A stretch of DNA of 64,000 nucleotides from an uncultured Treponema sp. Its GTDB lineage: Bacteria > Spirochaetota > Spirochaetia > Treponematales > Treponemataceae. The notes beneath the pieces were generated by a model. That model was not told the origin of the DNA. It saw only the letters and a program-made list of their open reading frames with translations, and made no database searches. Below are positions 27,379 through 36,241 of the stretch, piece by piece. Position numbers and translations under genes: made by a program. The stretch is from NCBI RefSeq assembly GCF_934725225.1, contig NZ_CAKVAM010000005.1:1-64000 (forward strand). Reading direction: 5' to 3'. Each line of letters opens with the position of its first letter. The stretch's first letter is position 1.

Positions 27379-27807
27379 ATGAAAAAATTTGCTTTTTCAA
27401 TGCAGAAAATTCTTGACCTCAGAATATTTGAGCAGCGTCAGGCAGAAATGGAACTTGGCAAGGCGAATGCAGAAGTCTCAAGAATTCAGGGCGAGCTTGA
27501 ATCCATTGCAAGGCGGAAAGTTTCCACGATAAAAAATTTCGACACAAATACAGATTTTCTTGTTCAGGCTGAAATCCAGTCTTTTTTTTTCATGCTTGAG
27601 CAGAAGAAAGAAAAATTTTTGGAAGAACTTGCCACGGCGCAGATTGCCGCAGATGAAAAACGCGAAGTTGTCCGGCAGGCAATGCAAAAAGTCAAAGTCC
27701 TTGAAAAGCTAAAGGAAAATAAATTCCGTCAGTGGAAAAAAGATAGCTTAAAAGCAGAGGAATTGGCAGCCGACGATATTGTGACTGCCAGAAAAAATTT
27801 GCTTTAG
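27379..27807 (+). CDS. fliJ: flagellar export protein FliJ
   Basis: FliJ is the coiled-coil stalk of the export ATPase. The 142-residue product is mostly helical and charged: KKFAFSMQKILDLRIFEQRQAEMELGKANAEV at the N-terminus is typical of FliJ. A TTG at 27364 is in frame but overlaps the fliI stop; the ATG at 27379 gives the family's usual start. The last 4 bp overlap the convergent uridine-kinase-like gene. Confidence 0.85.
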   Translation: MKKFAFSMQKILDLRIFEQRQAEMELGKANAEVSRIQGELESIARRKVSTIKNFDTNTDFLVQAEIQSFFFMLEQKKEKFLEELATAQIAADEKREVVRQAMQKVKVLEKLKENKFRQWKKDSLKAEELAADDIVTARKNLL

Positions 27808-29456
27808 TATTTAAATGCGCTTCCGCCGATAAATTCCCTGATTATAGACTGCGTTGGAACAGAAGTTGCAGGAATTGTAGAGAAGCAGTTTAAGAATTGA
27901 AGAAGCCTGTTTGCCTCTGCATATTCTTTTTGGAGCGGACTTACGCATCTTAAAAGCGGCTCTGCATAAACTTTTAAAACTGGAAGCTCATAGTCCAGCG
28001 CAGTGTTCAGCATTGCATCGGCGTTGTTTTGGAACGGAAATATGTGAAGCTGTTCGCCTTTCTGAACGCTTTCCCACATTGCGATTGTGTCTGCCGCGCT
28101 TTTTCCTCTGTAGCGTGAATCTCTTACAATTCTTCTTATGAGCCTGTTGTCGCTTGTTGAAATTCTATTGTGATCGTCAAGATTCAGCTGGGTCAATGCG
28201 GAAATGTAGATTTTAAACTTTTTATCTGCCGGAACTAAAGGCGTAAGCTTGTCGTTGAGTCCGTGGATTCCTTCCATGATTAAAATGTCGCTTTCTTCCA
28301 AAGTCATTGTGTCGCCTTTGAAATAGCTTACTCCGGCATGAAAATCATAAGACGGCAGTTTGATTTGTTTTCCGGCAAACAAGTCAACAAGATTCTGGTT
28401 TAAAAGCTCAATGTTCAAGGCTTCTAGGCATTCGTAGTCGTAGTTTCCGTTTTCATCTTTTGGAGTTTGCGCTCGTCCAAGATAATAGCTGTCAAGGCTT
28501 ATAACTTTTGGCTTGTATCCGATTGCTTCGAGCTGCAATGCAAGTTTTTTGCTGGTTGTTGTTTTTCCGGAAGAAGACGGGCCTGCTATGAGGACAATTC
28601 TTGCTGACTTCTTTTTTAGAATTTCATCTGCGATTGTAGAAATTCTTTTTGTCTGAAGCGTTTCTGTTATATCGATAAATTCAGATTCTTTTCTGTCATG
28701 AATCAACTGGTTTAAACTTGCCGCGGAAGTTACATTCAGTCTTTTTCCCCAAAGTTTGTATGATTTGTAAATTTCAAAGAGCTTCGGCTGGTCAACAAAT
28801 TCCGTGAGCTTTTCAGGCTGGTCTTTTTTGGGGAATCGCAAAAGAAATCCGTCGCTATATGGAAGCAAGTCAAAAACATTCAAAATGCCAGTCGTTCCAA
28901 CTAGCGGTCCAAAATACAAATCAGAAAATCCTTCAAGCCTGTTAATCTGAACGCGGGAAGGACATCTGTAGTTCAGCTGTTTGCGGGTTTCTGTAAGTCC
29001 GAGCTCTTCAAAAAGTGAGCAGGCTTCTGAATATGAAATGAAGTCGGTTTCAATTATTTTGTCATCTTTTATGATTTGCTCCATTTCATTTTTTAGCTTT
29101 AAAATATTTTCTTTTGTAAGAGGCTCGCCAAGCTCAAGCGTGTAATAGTAGCCGTAGCCCAAGCTGTGTCCGACTAAAAGTCTTTTGCCCGGGAAAATTT
29201 TATGCGCCGCCGCCGCTAAAACAAAGCAAAGGGATCTTCTGTAGATTGCGCTTCCGTCCTTTGAGTCTGAAAAAATTGGCTCTATGCTTGAAGTTATGTT
29301 TACCGGGCTGTCCAATGAGCAGATTTCGTTGTTTACTTTTACTGCGACAATTTTTTTATTTTGCGCGTTGAATTTTTCAAGGAAAAGAATCGGGCGGATT
29401 TCATTTTCTGCTTCTATAAATGAATTGTCTGGAAATGTGATTTTTATTTTTTTCAT
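27804..29456 (-). CDS. TGS domain / threonyl-tRNA synthetase-like SAD / uridine kinase fusion
   Basis: The 550-residue protein has an N-terminal TGS domain (about 1-60), a region like the N2/SAD editing domain of threonyl-tRNA synthetase (about 65-235, with HSLGYGYYY in place of the usual metal-binding His pattern), and a C-terminal uridine/phosphoribulokinase domain from about 285. The P-loop GPSSSGKTT is at 292-300, and SLDSYY and EGIHGLND follow. The kinase part probably phosphorylates uridine or a related substrate; the role of the synthetase-like part is unknown. The same architecture occurs in other bacteria. GGAGG precedes the ATG. Confidence 0.85.
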   Translation of the reverse strand: MKKIKITFPDNSFIEAENEIRPILFLEKFNAQNKKIVAVKVNNEICSLDSPVNITSSIEPIFSDSKDGSAIYRRSLCFVLAAAAHKIFPGKRLLVGHSLGYGYYYTLELGEPLTKENILKLKNEMEQIIKDDKIIETDFISYSEACSLFEELGLTETRKQLNYRCPSRVQINRLEGFSDLYFGPLVGTTGILNVFDLLPYSDGFLLRFPKKDQPEKLTEFVDQPKLFEIYKSYKLWGKRLNVTSAASLNQLIHDRKESEFIDITETLQTKRISTIADEILKKKSARIVLIAGPSSSGKTTTSKKLALQLEAIGYKPKVISLDSYYLGRAQTPKDENGNYDYECLEALNIELLNQNLVDLFAGKQIKLPSYDFHAGVSYFKGDTMTLEESDILIMEGIHGLNDKLTPLVPADKKFKIYISALTQLNLDDHNRISTSDNRLIRRIVRDSRYRGKSAADTIAMWESVQKGEQLHIFPFQNNADAMLNTALDYELPVLKVYAEPLLRCVSPLQKEYAEANRLLQFLNCFSTIPATSVPTQSIIREFIGGSAFKY

Positions 29457-29566
29457 GATGCGCCTCCAAAATGCTTTGCTGAATTTTTAAACATGATATT
29501 TTTTATCCTTTAATTATAAGGCACAAAATGTTGAAATGCAAAGAGAAATTGTTGAATGCTTAAAAA

Positions 29567-29980
29567 TTATTTTTTTCCAAAAAGCGATTTTATAAACTCT
29601 GCGATTTTTAGAAAGATATTGGCGATGAATTTTAGAAGCCGCATAATCAGCGGAGGATTTTTTAGCTTTTCAAGCCGCTTGTATCCTTCCATAAGTTCTT
29701 CGTCTGTAAATTCCTTGCGTTGATTGTTTTCTTCAAGCTCCATTTCAAGCTGGCGGATATTGTCAACATTTGAGTCAAGGACATTTGCGTTGATTCTTTC
29801 CCAGCCTAAAGATTTTGCTGCTTCAAGCCTGCGTTCTCCTGCCACAAGCTCGTAGTTTGAATTCAGCGTGATTGGATTCATAAGACCATAACGGTGCATG
29901 CTTTCTTTTAATGCGGTCAAATCTCCCAAATCACGGCGAACTCTTTTTTTTACTTTTATGTCTTCAATTTTTACAAGCAT
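29567..29980 (-). CDS. small ParB/Srx-domain protein with a C-terminal hydrophobic helix
   Basis: The 137-residue protein has a ParB N-terminal (nuclease-like) domain: KIEDIKVKKRVRRDLGDLTALKESM, then PITLNSNYELVAGERRLEAAKSLG with the GERR motif near 49-52. It lacks the central helix-turn-helix of a true chromosome-partition ParB. It ends in an amphipathic or hydrophobic segment, LIMRLLKFIANIFLKIAEFIKSLF, that could lie on the membrane. It follows the class A PBP gene by 29 nt on the same strand. Its job is unknown; a CTP-binding switch near the cell wall machinery is only a speculation. Confidence 0.75.
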   Translation of the reverse strand: MLVKIEDIKVKKRVRRDLGDLTALKESMHRYGLMNPITLNSNYELVAGERRLEAAKSLGWERINANVLDSNVDNIRQLEMELEENNQRKEFTDEELMEGYKRLEKLKNPPLIMRLLKFIANIFLKIAEFIKSLFGKK

Positions 29981-30009
29981 TTAATTAAAAAATAGGCAAT
30001 CTTTGTTTT

Positions 30010-32610
30010 TTAGTCAAGAAGCCAGTTTGAAAAATCATCGGAATTTCTCTGCGGCTGCAAGAGTTCATATTCGGATTCTTCCTGCCTTATTTCAGAAGAA
30101 AGTTTTCCGCTCTTAAGGAAACTCAAGTCAACCATAAGCGGACTGTCGTCAATTCCTTCGTCAAAATAGTATCCAGCCCTGATTCTTGCTTTTTGAAGTC
30201 TTGCGGCACCTAAATTTCTGCCAGAATCATCAGTGTGTTTTTTGCAAGGTTCTGTCGGCTCTGTTCCTGGATAATAATATGCGGTAATTCTGTTGCTTCC
30301 GCATTCAGGAGTCAAGATTCCACCGCTTTTTGTGCAGACCTCAAGCTGAATCAAGTCTTTTGGCTTTTCGTCATAGAACGGCTTGTATGGCTTGCCTTGG
30401 TTTGCGGCATTCATATAGTCGCCCCAGGCAACGCCAGCCAAAGTTGAGCCAGTAATCGAAAGTCCAAGCGACTGTCCCGGCTTGTCAAATCCGAACCAGA
30501 AAACAGAAGTGTAATATGGTGTAAATCCTGCTGCCCAAGCGTCTGCCCAGTTTTGCGTTGTTCCTGTTTTTCCTGCTACAGGCATTTGGAATGTTTTTCC
30601 GTTTGAATTTACAAAGTTGAATTTGTTTCCGCGGCCTTTTCTTTTTCCTGTAACCCAATATGTTGAGTCCCAGTCAGAGCCGTATCTTAAAGTTCCGCTT
30701 GCCACAGTATTCTTCATAATTTCCTGCATTATAAACGCCGTTTCTTCTGTAAGAATCTGCTTTGCTCCGTTTCTGGATTTTTGTGCGTCTGCCTGTTCTT
30801 TTCCCGGATTGAAAATTATGTTTCCGTTTTTGTCTTCAACTGAAAGAATTGCAATCGGCTTGACTTCTTTTCCGTGGTTTGCAATTGTGGCGTAGGCTTT
30901 TGCAACTTCAATTGGGCGCACAGAGCAAACTCCAAGTCCAAACGGATAAACTGGCTCAAAGTGCCTTGCTTCAAATTCGTTTGAAGGAATTCCTAAAAGC
31001 GCGGAAGTTCTTTTTATTGCTGAGTCGAATCCAATTGTGTCCAAAACTTTTATTGAAGGCACATTCATGGAGTGGGCTAGGGCGTACCAGAATTCAACAT
31101 CGCCTTCCCACTGGCCTTTAAAGTCCTGCGGAATATAAGGAGTTCCATCTTCTTTGTGGAAAACCTGAGGCGTGTCGCTTATAATTGTTGTCATTGTGAA
31201 TTTCTGGCTTTCAATTGCTTCGGAATAATAAAGCGGCTTGAATGTTGAGCCAGGCTGAAGCTTTGCCTGTACCGCGCGGATAAACTGGTTTGTCTTGTCA
31301 TATTTTGAGCCGCCGACAAGCGCATCTATGTAGCCGGTTGAATTTTCAATGGCAATCATTGTTCCTTCAATCGTTGTTTTTTCCGCCTTCTGCTGAATCA
31401 AGGAATTTCCTTTGTTGACGATTTCAGTTTTCAAAGATTCAATTCCGCAGACCATGGACATTACGTCGATTATAGGATTTATTTCATCGCGGTACTGATT
31501 CATTGCCGTTGCCTGATTTCTTTGCTCGCCAAGTTTCAAGTCCGGCAAGTCGAATACAAGGCTGAAAAGTTCTGTGAGCGGAATATATTTGCTGAACGCC
31601 GCACGCTCGTGGGAATTCATCGTCCGCTGGTAAAGTCTGTTTGCCGCATGGATATAATCCTGCATTATTTCTTCCGCGGCTTTTTGGTGCGAAAGATTCA
31701 ATGTTGTGTTTACGGTGAATCCGCTTGTGTAAATGTCTTCTGTTCCGTAAATCATTCCGCTTAAATTTCTTCTTACATATTCGCTGAACCAAGGCGCTTC
31801 GTCATTTTGCATTGCGTGCGCGGAAGCATTTGTTCTTGTGTAGTCAAAGTTTGCCCAGTATGTGTCAAAGCTGTCGTCTGCCTGCTGCTGTGAAATGTAG
31901 CCGGAATTCACCATCGCTTCAAGAACATCTTTTTGCCTTGCCATTGCCCGGTTTGGATGTTCGAACGGATTATAGAAAGAAGGATTTGAAAGCTGAATTA
32001 CGAGAATTGCAGATTCCGCCGGAGTTATTTCTGTGGCATCGTGTCCGAAGTAATATTTGCTTGCCGCGTTGACTCCGTAGGTTCCGCCGCCAAAATAAAT
32101 TTTATTCAGATAAAGCTCTAAGATTTCATCCTTTGAATATCTGCGCTCCATTTGGATTGCCCACCAAAGTTCCTTGAGTTTTCGCTTGACTGAATATTCC
32201 TGACGGTCGCAATACAAAGTTCCTGCGATTTGCTGTGAAAGTGTTGAGCCTCCGCCAAGCGAGCTTCTTGTAAGAACTCCGACAACTGCCCTGAACAAAG
32301 CTTTTACGCTGAATCCGTGGTGGCTGTAAAAAATGCGGTCTTCTCTTGTAAGAAGCGCATCAATCATGTGCTGCGGAAGATTTTTCAGTGCGATTATTTC
32401 ACGCCGCTCGTCGCTTGCAAATTCAGTTATAAGTTCTCCGTTTATGTCCAAAAGTCTTGTAGGAAGTGAAGTTTCAAAATCTGTGAAATTTTCAGTATTT
32501 ATTGTATTCCGTGTAGCCGCAAGTCCAGCTCCAAGAAGAGAGCCAAAGACAAGCGCAAAAAAAAGCAATGCTCCGCTAAGAATGAGTGGCATAGTTCCGC
32601 ATTTTTTCAT
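30010..32610 (-). CDS. class A penicillin-binding protein (transglycosylase/transpeptidase)
   Basis: The 866-residue protein builds and cross-links peptidoglycan. It has one N-terminal membrane helix (about 8-32), a GT51 domain with catalytic Glu90 in LTREDRIFYSHHG and GGSTLSQQ, and a transpeptidase domain with Ser455-x-x-Lys458 (PGSTFKP), Ser514-Met-Asn516 and Lys681-Thr-Gly (GKTGTT). All catalytic residues are present. It is PBP1A/2A-like in layout. A canonical promoter lies just before the start, leaving only 8 nt between the -10 box and the ATG, so the message is nearly leaderless. ribD is divergent. Confidence 0.93.
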   Translation of the reverse strand: MKKCGTMPLILSGALLFFALVFGSLLGAGLAATRNTINTENFTDFETSLPTRLLDINGELITEFASDERREIIALKNLPQHMIDALLTREDRIFYSHHGFSVKALFRAVVGVLTRSSLGGGSTLSQQIAGTLYCDRQEYSVKRKLKELWWAIQMERRYSKDEILELYLNKIYFGGGTYGVNAASKYYFGHDATEITPAESAILVIQLSNPSFYNPFEHPNRAMARQKDVLEAMVNSGYISQQQADDSFDTYWANFDYTRTNASAHAMQNDEAPWFSEYVRRNLSGMIYGTEDIYTSGFTVNTTLNLSHQKAAEEIMQDYIHAANRLYQRTMNSHERAAFSKYIPLTELFSLVFDLPDLKLGEQRNQATAMNQYRDEINPIIDVMSMVCGIESLKTEIVNKGNSLIQQKAEKTTIEGTMIAIENSTGYIDALVGGSKYDKTNQFIRAVQAKLQPGSTFKPLYYSEAIESQKFTMTTIISDTPQVFHKEDGTPYIPQDFKGQWEGDVEFWYALAHSMNVPSIKVLDTIGFDSAIKRTSALLGIPSNEFEARHFEPVYPFGLGVCSVRPIEVAKAYATIANHGKEVKPIAILSVEDKNGNIIFNPGKEQADAQKSRNGAKQILTEETAFIMQEIMKNTVASGTLRYGSDWDSTYWVTGKRKGRGNKFNFVNSNGKTFQMPVAGKTGTTQNWADAWAAGFTPYYTSVFWFGFDKPGQSLGLSITGSTLAGVAWGDYMNAANQGKPYKPFYDEKPKDLIQLEVCTKSGGILTPECGSNRITAYYYPGTEPTEPCKKHTDDSGRNLGAARLQKARIRAGYYFDEGIDDSPLMVDLSFLKSGKLSSEIRQEESEYELLQPQRNSDDFSNWLLD

Positions 32611-32618
32611 AACAATAT

Positions 32619-32647
32619 ATAATAGATAAAAATGTTTCTATTGTCAA
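32619..32647 (-). promoter_or_regulatory. PBP promoter, near-leaderless
   Basis: Reading leftward, TTGACA (32647-32642, a perfect -35) and TATTAT (32624-32619) are 17 bp apart. The ATG at 32610 is 8 nt downstream of the -10 box. Confidence 0.65.
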
Positions 32648-32667
32648 ACGAGCATAAGCGGCTTGTA

Positions 32668-32694
32668 TTGACAATATTTTTAGTTTGATATAAA
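32668..32694 (+). promoter_or_regulatory. ribD operon promoter, short leader
   Basis: TTGACA (32668-32673) and TATAAA (32689-32694) are 15 bp apart, shorter than optimal. The ATG at 32705 follows after 10 nt. There is no room for an FMN riboswitch between this promoter and ribD. Confidence 0.4.
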
Positions 32695-32704
32695 ACTTTC
32701 TTGT

Positions 32705-33877
32705 ATGGAAGCTTTTGCAGAAGAGAAAAACGCTATTTTTGTTCCTCAGAAAATTTTTATGCAGCGTGCAATTGAGCTTGCAAAAAGAGGCGGCGGAAAA
32801 GTTCATCCGAATCCTCTTGTTGGCGCGGTAATTGAAAAAGACGGAAAAATTATTGCGGAAGGTTTTCATCACGAATACGGAAATCTTCATGCTGAGCGAG
32901 ATGCTTTAAAAAATGCGGCTGAAAAAAATTCTTGTGTCCGCGGGGCGAATCTTTATGTTACATTGGAGCCTTGCTGCCATACAGGAAAACAGCCGCCGTG
33001 CACTCAGGCAATCATAGAAGCCGGAATAAAAAATGTCGTGATTGGAAGCCGCGATCCGAATTCTCTTGTAAACGGAAAAGGCGTTGCTCAGTTTGAAAAT
33101 GTGGGAATAAAAGTTTTCCGGGATTTTATGAAAACTGAATGCGATTCTCTGAATGAAATTTTCTTCCATTATATAATAACTAAACTTCCTTTTGTGATTG
33201 TAAAATATGCGCAAAGCGCGGACGGCAAAACTTCACTTTCTTCAGGCGAAAGCAAATGGATTACAAACGAAAGTTCGCGGGAATATGTTCATTATTTGCG
33301 CGGAACAACTGCGTCCGTTATGTGCGGAATTCAAACTGTTCTAAAAGATAATCCGCTTTTGACTTGCAGAATTCAAGGCGAAGAATTGAAACAGCCGGCT
33401 CGCGTTGTTCTTGATACAGAACTGAAAATTCCGCTTGAATGCAATCTTGTAAAAACTGCGAATGAAGTTCCGCTTATAATTTTTACTTGCTCGGATTCTG
33501 AAAAAAAATCCGCTCTTGAAAAAAAAGGCGCAAAAGTAATTCAAGTAGAAAAAAAAGATTCGCATATCGACATTTTTCAAGTGCTGAAAAAACTTGGCGA
33601 GCTTTCAATTGACAGCGTTCTTGTTGAATCCGGCGGCTCTCTTAATTCAAGTTTGTTTTTTTACGGAAAAGAAAAAAAATGCCTTGTAAACAAAGTGCTT
33701 TGCTTTGTCGCTCCAAAAATTTTGGGCGGAATAAACGGAGCAGTTCATTCGCCGGTTCAGGGAATTGAATGTTCAAGCCTTTTGTCTTGCGTGAATCTTT
33801 CGCTGAAAAATGTAAAGACTTTTTCTGACGATTTGCTTTTGGAATACAATTTTCAAAATCCAGTTTTGGAGGAATAA
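32705..33877 (+). CDS. ribD: bifunctional riboflavin deaminase/reductase RibD
   Basis: RibD converts the GTP-derived pyrimidine through deamination and side-chain reduction. The 390-residue protein has the deaminase zinc motifs HAERDAL and PCCHTGKQPPCTQ, and a C-terminal reductase domain starting near VKYAQSADGKTSL with GIQTVLKDNPLLTCR. The length suits the two-domain form. The ATG at 32705 lies just after the promoter; a second in-frame ATG at 32759 (MQRAIELAKRGGG) matches where many RibD proteins begin and cannot be excluded. Neither has a ribosome site. ribE starts 2 nt after the stop. Confidence 0.92.
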   Translation: MEAFAEEKNAIFVPQKIFMQRAIELAKRGGGKVHPNPLVGAVIEKDGKIIAEGFHHEYGNLHAERDALKNAAEKNSCVRGANLYVTLEPCCHTGKQPPCTQAIIEAGIKNVVIGSRDPNSLVNGKGVAQFENVGIKVFRDFMKTECDSLNEIFFHYIITKLPFVIVKYAQSADGKTSLSSGESKWITNESSREYVHYLRGTTASVMCGIQTVLKDNPLLTCRIQGEELKQPARVVLDTELKIPLECNLVKTANEVPLIIFTCSDSEKKSALEKKGAKVIQVEKKDSHIDIFQVLKKLGELSIDSVLVESGGSLNSSLFFYGKEKKCLVNKVLCFVAPKILGGINGAVHSPVQGIECSSLLSCVNLSLKNVKTFSDDLLLEYNFQNPVLEE

Positions 33878-33879
33878 TT

Positions 33880-34491
33880 TTGTTCACGGGAATTATAGAA
33901 AGTCTTGGAACTGTAAAAAATATTGTGAGATCCGGCCATTCTTTTTCGATTGAGATTCAGTCTGATTTTGATGAAAAACTTGTGCTTGGCGAAAGCATTG
34001 CCGTGAATGGAGTTTGCCTTACTGTCGCTGAATTTTCTGGCTCTGTTTTTAAAGCCGATGTTACGCCGGAAACTTTCAGCCGAACTTCTTTGAAAATCCT
34101 TCGCTCCGGAAGTTTTGTGAATCTTGAGCGCGCAATGAAAGCGGACGGAAGATTTGGCGGACACATTGTTTCAGGGCATATCGACGGAACTGGAAGAATT
34201 CTTGCTTTTTCAAAAAATGAAAACGCCGTGAATATTCAGTTTTCAATGGAAAAAAAACTCGGTGAGTTTATGATTGAAAAAGGCTCTGTCGCAATTGACG
34301 GAATCAGCCTGACTATTGCTTCTGTAAAATGGAGCGGCTCAACTTGTGTTATTTTCGCGGCGGTGATTCCGCATACTTGGAGCAACACCGTTTTAAGCAA
34401 AAAAAAGCCCGGCGACTTGGTGAACATTGAATGCGACATAGTTGGAAAATATATAAGGCATTTTACTTTGGAGGAAAAAAATGAAGGCTGA
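33880..34491 (+). CDS. ribE: riboflavin synthase alpha subunit
   Basis: RibE dismutates 6,7-dimethyl-8-ribityllumazine to riboflavin. The 203-residue protein has the two repeated lumazine-binding barrels, each starting with an MFTGIIE- or HIVSGHIDGTG-like segment, and the family N-terminus MFTGIIESLG. The start codon is TTG with TTGGAGGA in front; no ATG would fit the family. The 3' end overlaps ribBA by 11 bp. Confidence 0.94.
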   Translation: MFTGIIESLGTVKNIVRSGHSFSIEIQSDFDEKLVLGESIAVNGVCLTVAEFSGSVFKADVTPETFSRTSLKILRSGSFVNLERAMKADGRFGGHIVSGHIDGTGRILAFSKNENAVNIQFSMEKKLGEFMIEKGSVAIDGISLTIASVKWSGSTCVIFAAVIPHTWSNTVLSKKKPGDLVNIECDIVGKYIRHFTLEEKNEG

Positions 34492-35695
34492 AAAATTCGC
34501 TCTTATAGAAAAAGCTTTGCAGGATTTGCGCAGCGGAAAAATTATAATGGTTACTGATGACGAGTCCCGCGAGAATGAAGGCGACTTGATTTGCGCCGCA
34601 AGATTTGCTACAGGCGAAAATATAAATTTCATGGCGCGGAATGCGTGCGGACTTATCTGTATGCCGGTAAGTTCTGAAATCGCAAAAAAATTTAATTTTC
34701 ATCCGATGACGTTTCAGAATCAGGACAACCACGAAACTGCCTTCACTGTTTCCGTAGACCATGTTTCAACGACAACTGGAATCAGCGCATTTGAAAGAAG
34801 TGCCACAGCAGTTGCGCTTGTAAATCCAGAAACTAAGCCGGAAGATTTTCGCCGCCCGGGACACATGTTTCCTTTGGTTGCAAAAGACAAGGGAATTTTT
34901 GAACGCCAGGGACATACCGAAGCGACTGTTGATTTGTGCTGCTTAGCCGGACTTGAGCCAGCTGGACTTTGCTGCGAGATTATGAGCGCAGACGGACACA
35001 TGGCGCGCCGCCCGGAACTTGAAGAAAAAGCAAAGGAATGGAATTTGACTCTTATAACAATTGCCGATTTGATTGAATATAGAAAGTCAACTGAAAAATT
35101 CATTGAGCGTGTTGCGGAAGCGAATCTTCCCACAAAGTACGGCGACTTTAAGCTTTACGGATTTTTGGACACAATAACCGGCGAGCATCACGAGGCTTTG
35201 GTTATGGGAAATGTTTCCGACGGAAAAAGCGTTTTGTGCCGTGTTCACAGCGAATGTCTTACAGGCGACACTTTCGGCTCAAGAAAATGCGATTGCGGCG
35301 AGCAGTTCGACCTTGCGATGAAAAAAATTTCTCAGGAAGGAAGGGGAGTTCTCGTTTATCTTTCTCAGGAAGGAAGGGGAATCGGAATTCTTAACAAGAT
35401 AAAGGCTTACAGTCTTCAGGATAAAGGCATGGACACCGTTGACGCTAATCTTGCGCTTGGTCTTCCAGAAGATGCCAGGGACTATTCGTGCGGAATTCAA
35501 ATTCTTAAAAACCTCGGAGTTTCAAAACTTCGCCTTATGACAAACAATCCGCAGAAAATCGATGCCATGAACTGCAAGGAAAACGGAATTGAAATTGAGG
35601 AGCGTATTCCGCTTGAAATTCCGGTTCAAAAATATGATGAATTTTATTTGAAAACAAAGGCAAAACGGATGGGGCATCTGCTTTCTAACGTTTAG
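34481..35695 (+). CDS. ribBA: 3,4-dihydroxy-2-butanone-4-phosphate synthase / GTP cyclohydrolase II
   Basis: This 404-residue protein supplies both precursors of riboflavin. The N-terminal half has the DHBP synthase motifs DDESRENEGD and RQGHTEATVDL. The C-terminal half has GTP cyclohydrolase II motifs: the zinc cysteines in HSECLTGDTFGSRKCDCG and the QEGRGIGI loop. Both domains look complete. GGAGGAAAAAA precedes the ATG, which lies inside ribE. Confidence 0.96.
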   Translation: MKAEKFALIEKALQDLRSGKIIMVTDDESRENEGDLICAARFATGENINFMARNACGLICMPVSSEIAKKFNFHPMTFQNQDNHETAFTVSVDHVSTTTGISAFERSATAVALVNPETKPEDFRRPGHMFPLVAKDKGIFERQGHTEATVDLCCLAGLEPAGLCCEIMSADGHMARRPELEEKAKEWNLTLITIADLIEYRKSTEKFIERVAEANLPTKYGDFKLYGFLDTITGEHHEALVMGNVSDGKSVLCRVHSECLTGDTFGSRKCDCGEQFDLAMKKISQEGRGVLVYLSQEGRGIGILNKIKAYSLQDKGMDTVDANLALGLPEDARDYSCGIQILKNLGVSKLRLMTNNPQKIDAMNCKENGIEIEERIPLEIPVQKYDEFYLKTKAKRMGHLLSNV

Positions 35696-35725
35696 CCGAT
35701 TCTAAAAAAATATTTGGAGGAAAAA

Positions 35726-36196
35726 ATGAAAATTATTGAAGGAAAAGTTGTTGCTGGAAATTCAAGCAAAATCAAAGTTGGAATTGTCGCCGCAAGGTTC
35801 AATGAGTTTATTGTTTCAAAACTTGTCGCGGGCGCAAAAGACGGACTTGTTCGCCACGATGTTGAAGATGATGACATAACTCTTTGCTGGGTTCCGGGCG
35901 CTTTTGAAATTCCTGTTGCCGCAAAAAAAATGGCTGAAAGCAAAAAGTACGATGCTGTTATTTGCCTTGGAGCTGTAATCCGCGGAGCAACAAGCCACTA
36001 CGACTATGTTTGCGCTGAAGTTTCAAAGGGAATTGCTCAAGTTAGCCTACAGACTGGACTTCCTGTTATGTTCGGAGTGCTTACAACTGATACGATTGAT
36101 CAGGCTATTGAACGCGCCGGAACAAAAGCCGGAAATAAAGGCTACGACTGCGCGCTTGGAGCAATTGAAATGGTGAACTTGCTCAAGCAGATGTAA
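35726..36196 (+). CDS. ribH: 6,7-dimethyl-8-ribityllumazine synthase
   Basis: RibH joins the pyrimidine and butanone phosphate to form lumazine, the substrate of RibE. The 156-residue protein has VAARFNEFIVSKL, the PGAFEIPVAAKKMA segment, and GAVIRGATSHYDYV with the catalytic His. An upstream in-frame TTG at 35714 is part of the ribosome site; the ATG at 35726 follows TTGGAGGAAAAA. It closes the riboflavin operon and faces hisS. Confidence 0.96.
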   Translation: MKIIEGKVVAGNSSKIKVGIVAARFNEFIVSKLVAGAKDGLVRHDVEDDDITLCWVPGAFEIPVAAKKMAESKKYDAVICLGAVIRGATSHYDYVCAEVSKGIAQVSLQTGLPVMFGVLTTDTIDQAIERAGTKAGNKGYDCALGAIEMVNLLKQM

Positions 36197-36204
36197 AATA
36201 AAAT

Positions 36205-36233
36205 GTCATTCCCGTGCTGCGACACGGGAAGCT
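36205..36233. repeat. TGTCATT palindromic repeat between convergent ribH and hisS
   Basis: TTCCCGTG and CACGGGAA (36210-36230) form an 8-bp stem with a 5-nt loop inside a copy of the GTCATT repeat. It is the only structured sequence in the 45-bp gap between two convergent genes. It may double as a bidirectional transcript end, though no T-run follows on either side. Confidence 0.65.
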
Positions 36234-36241
36234 ATTTAAAC

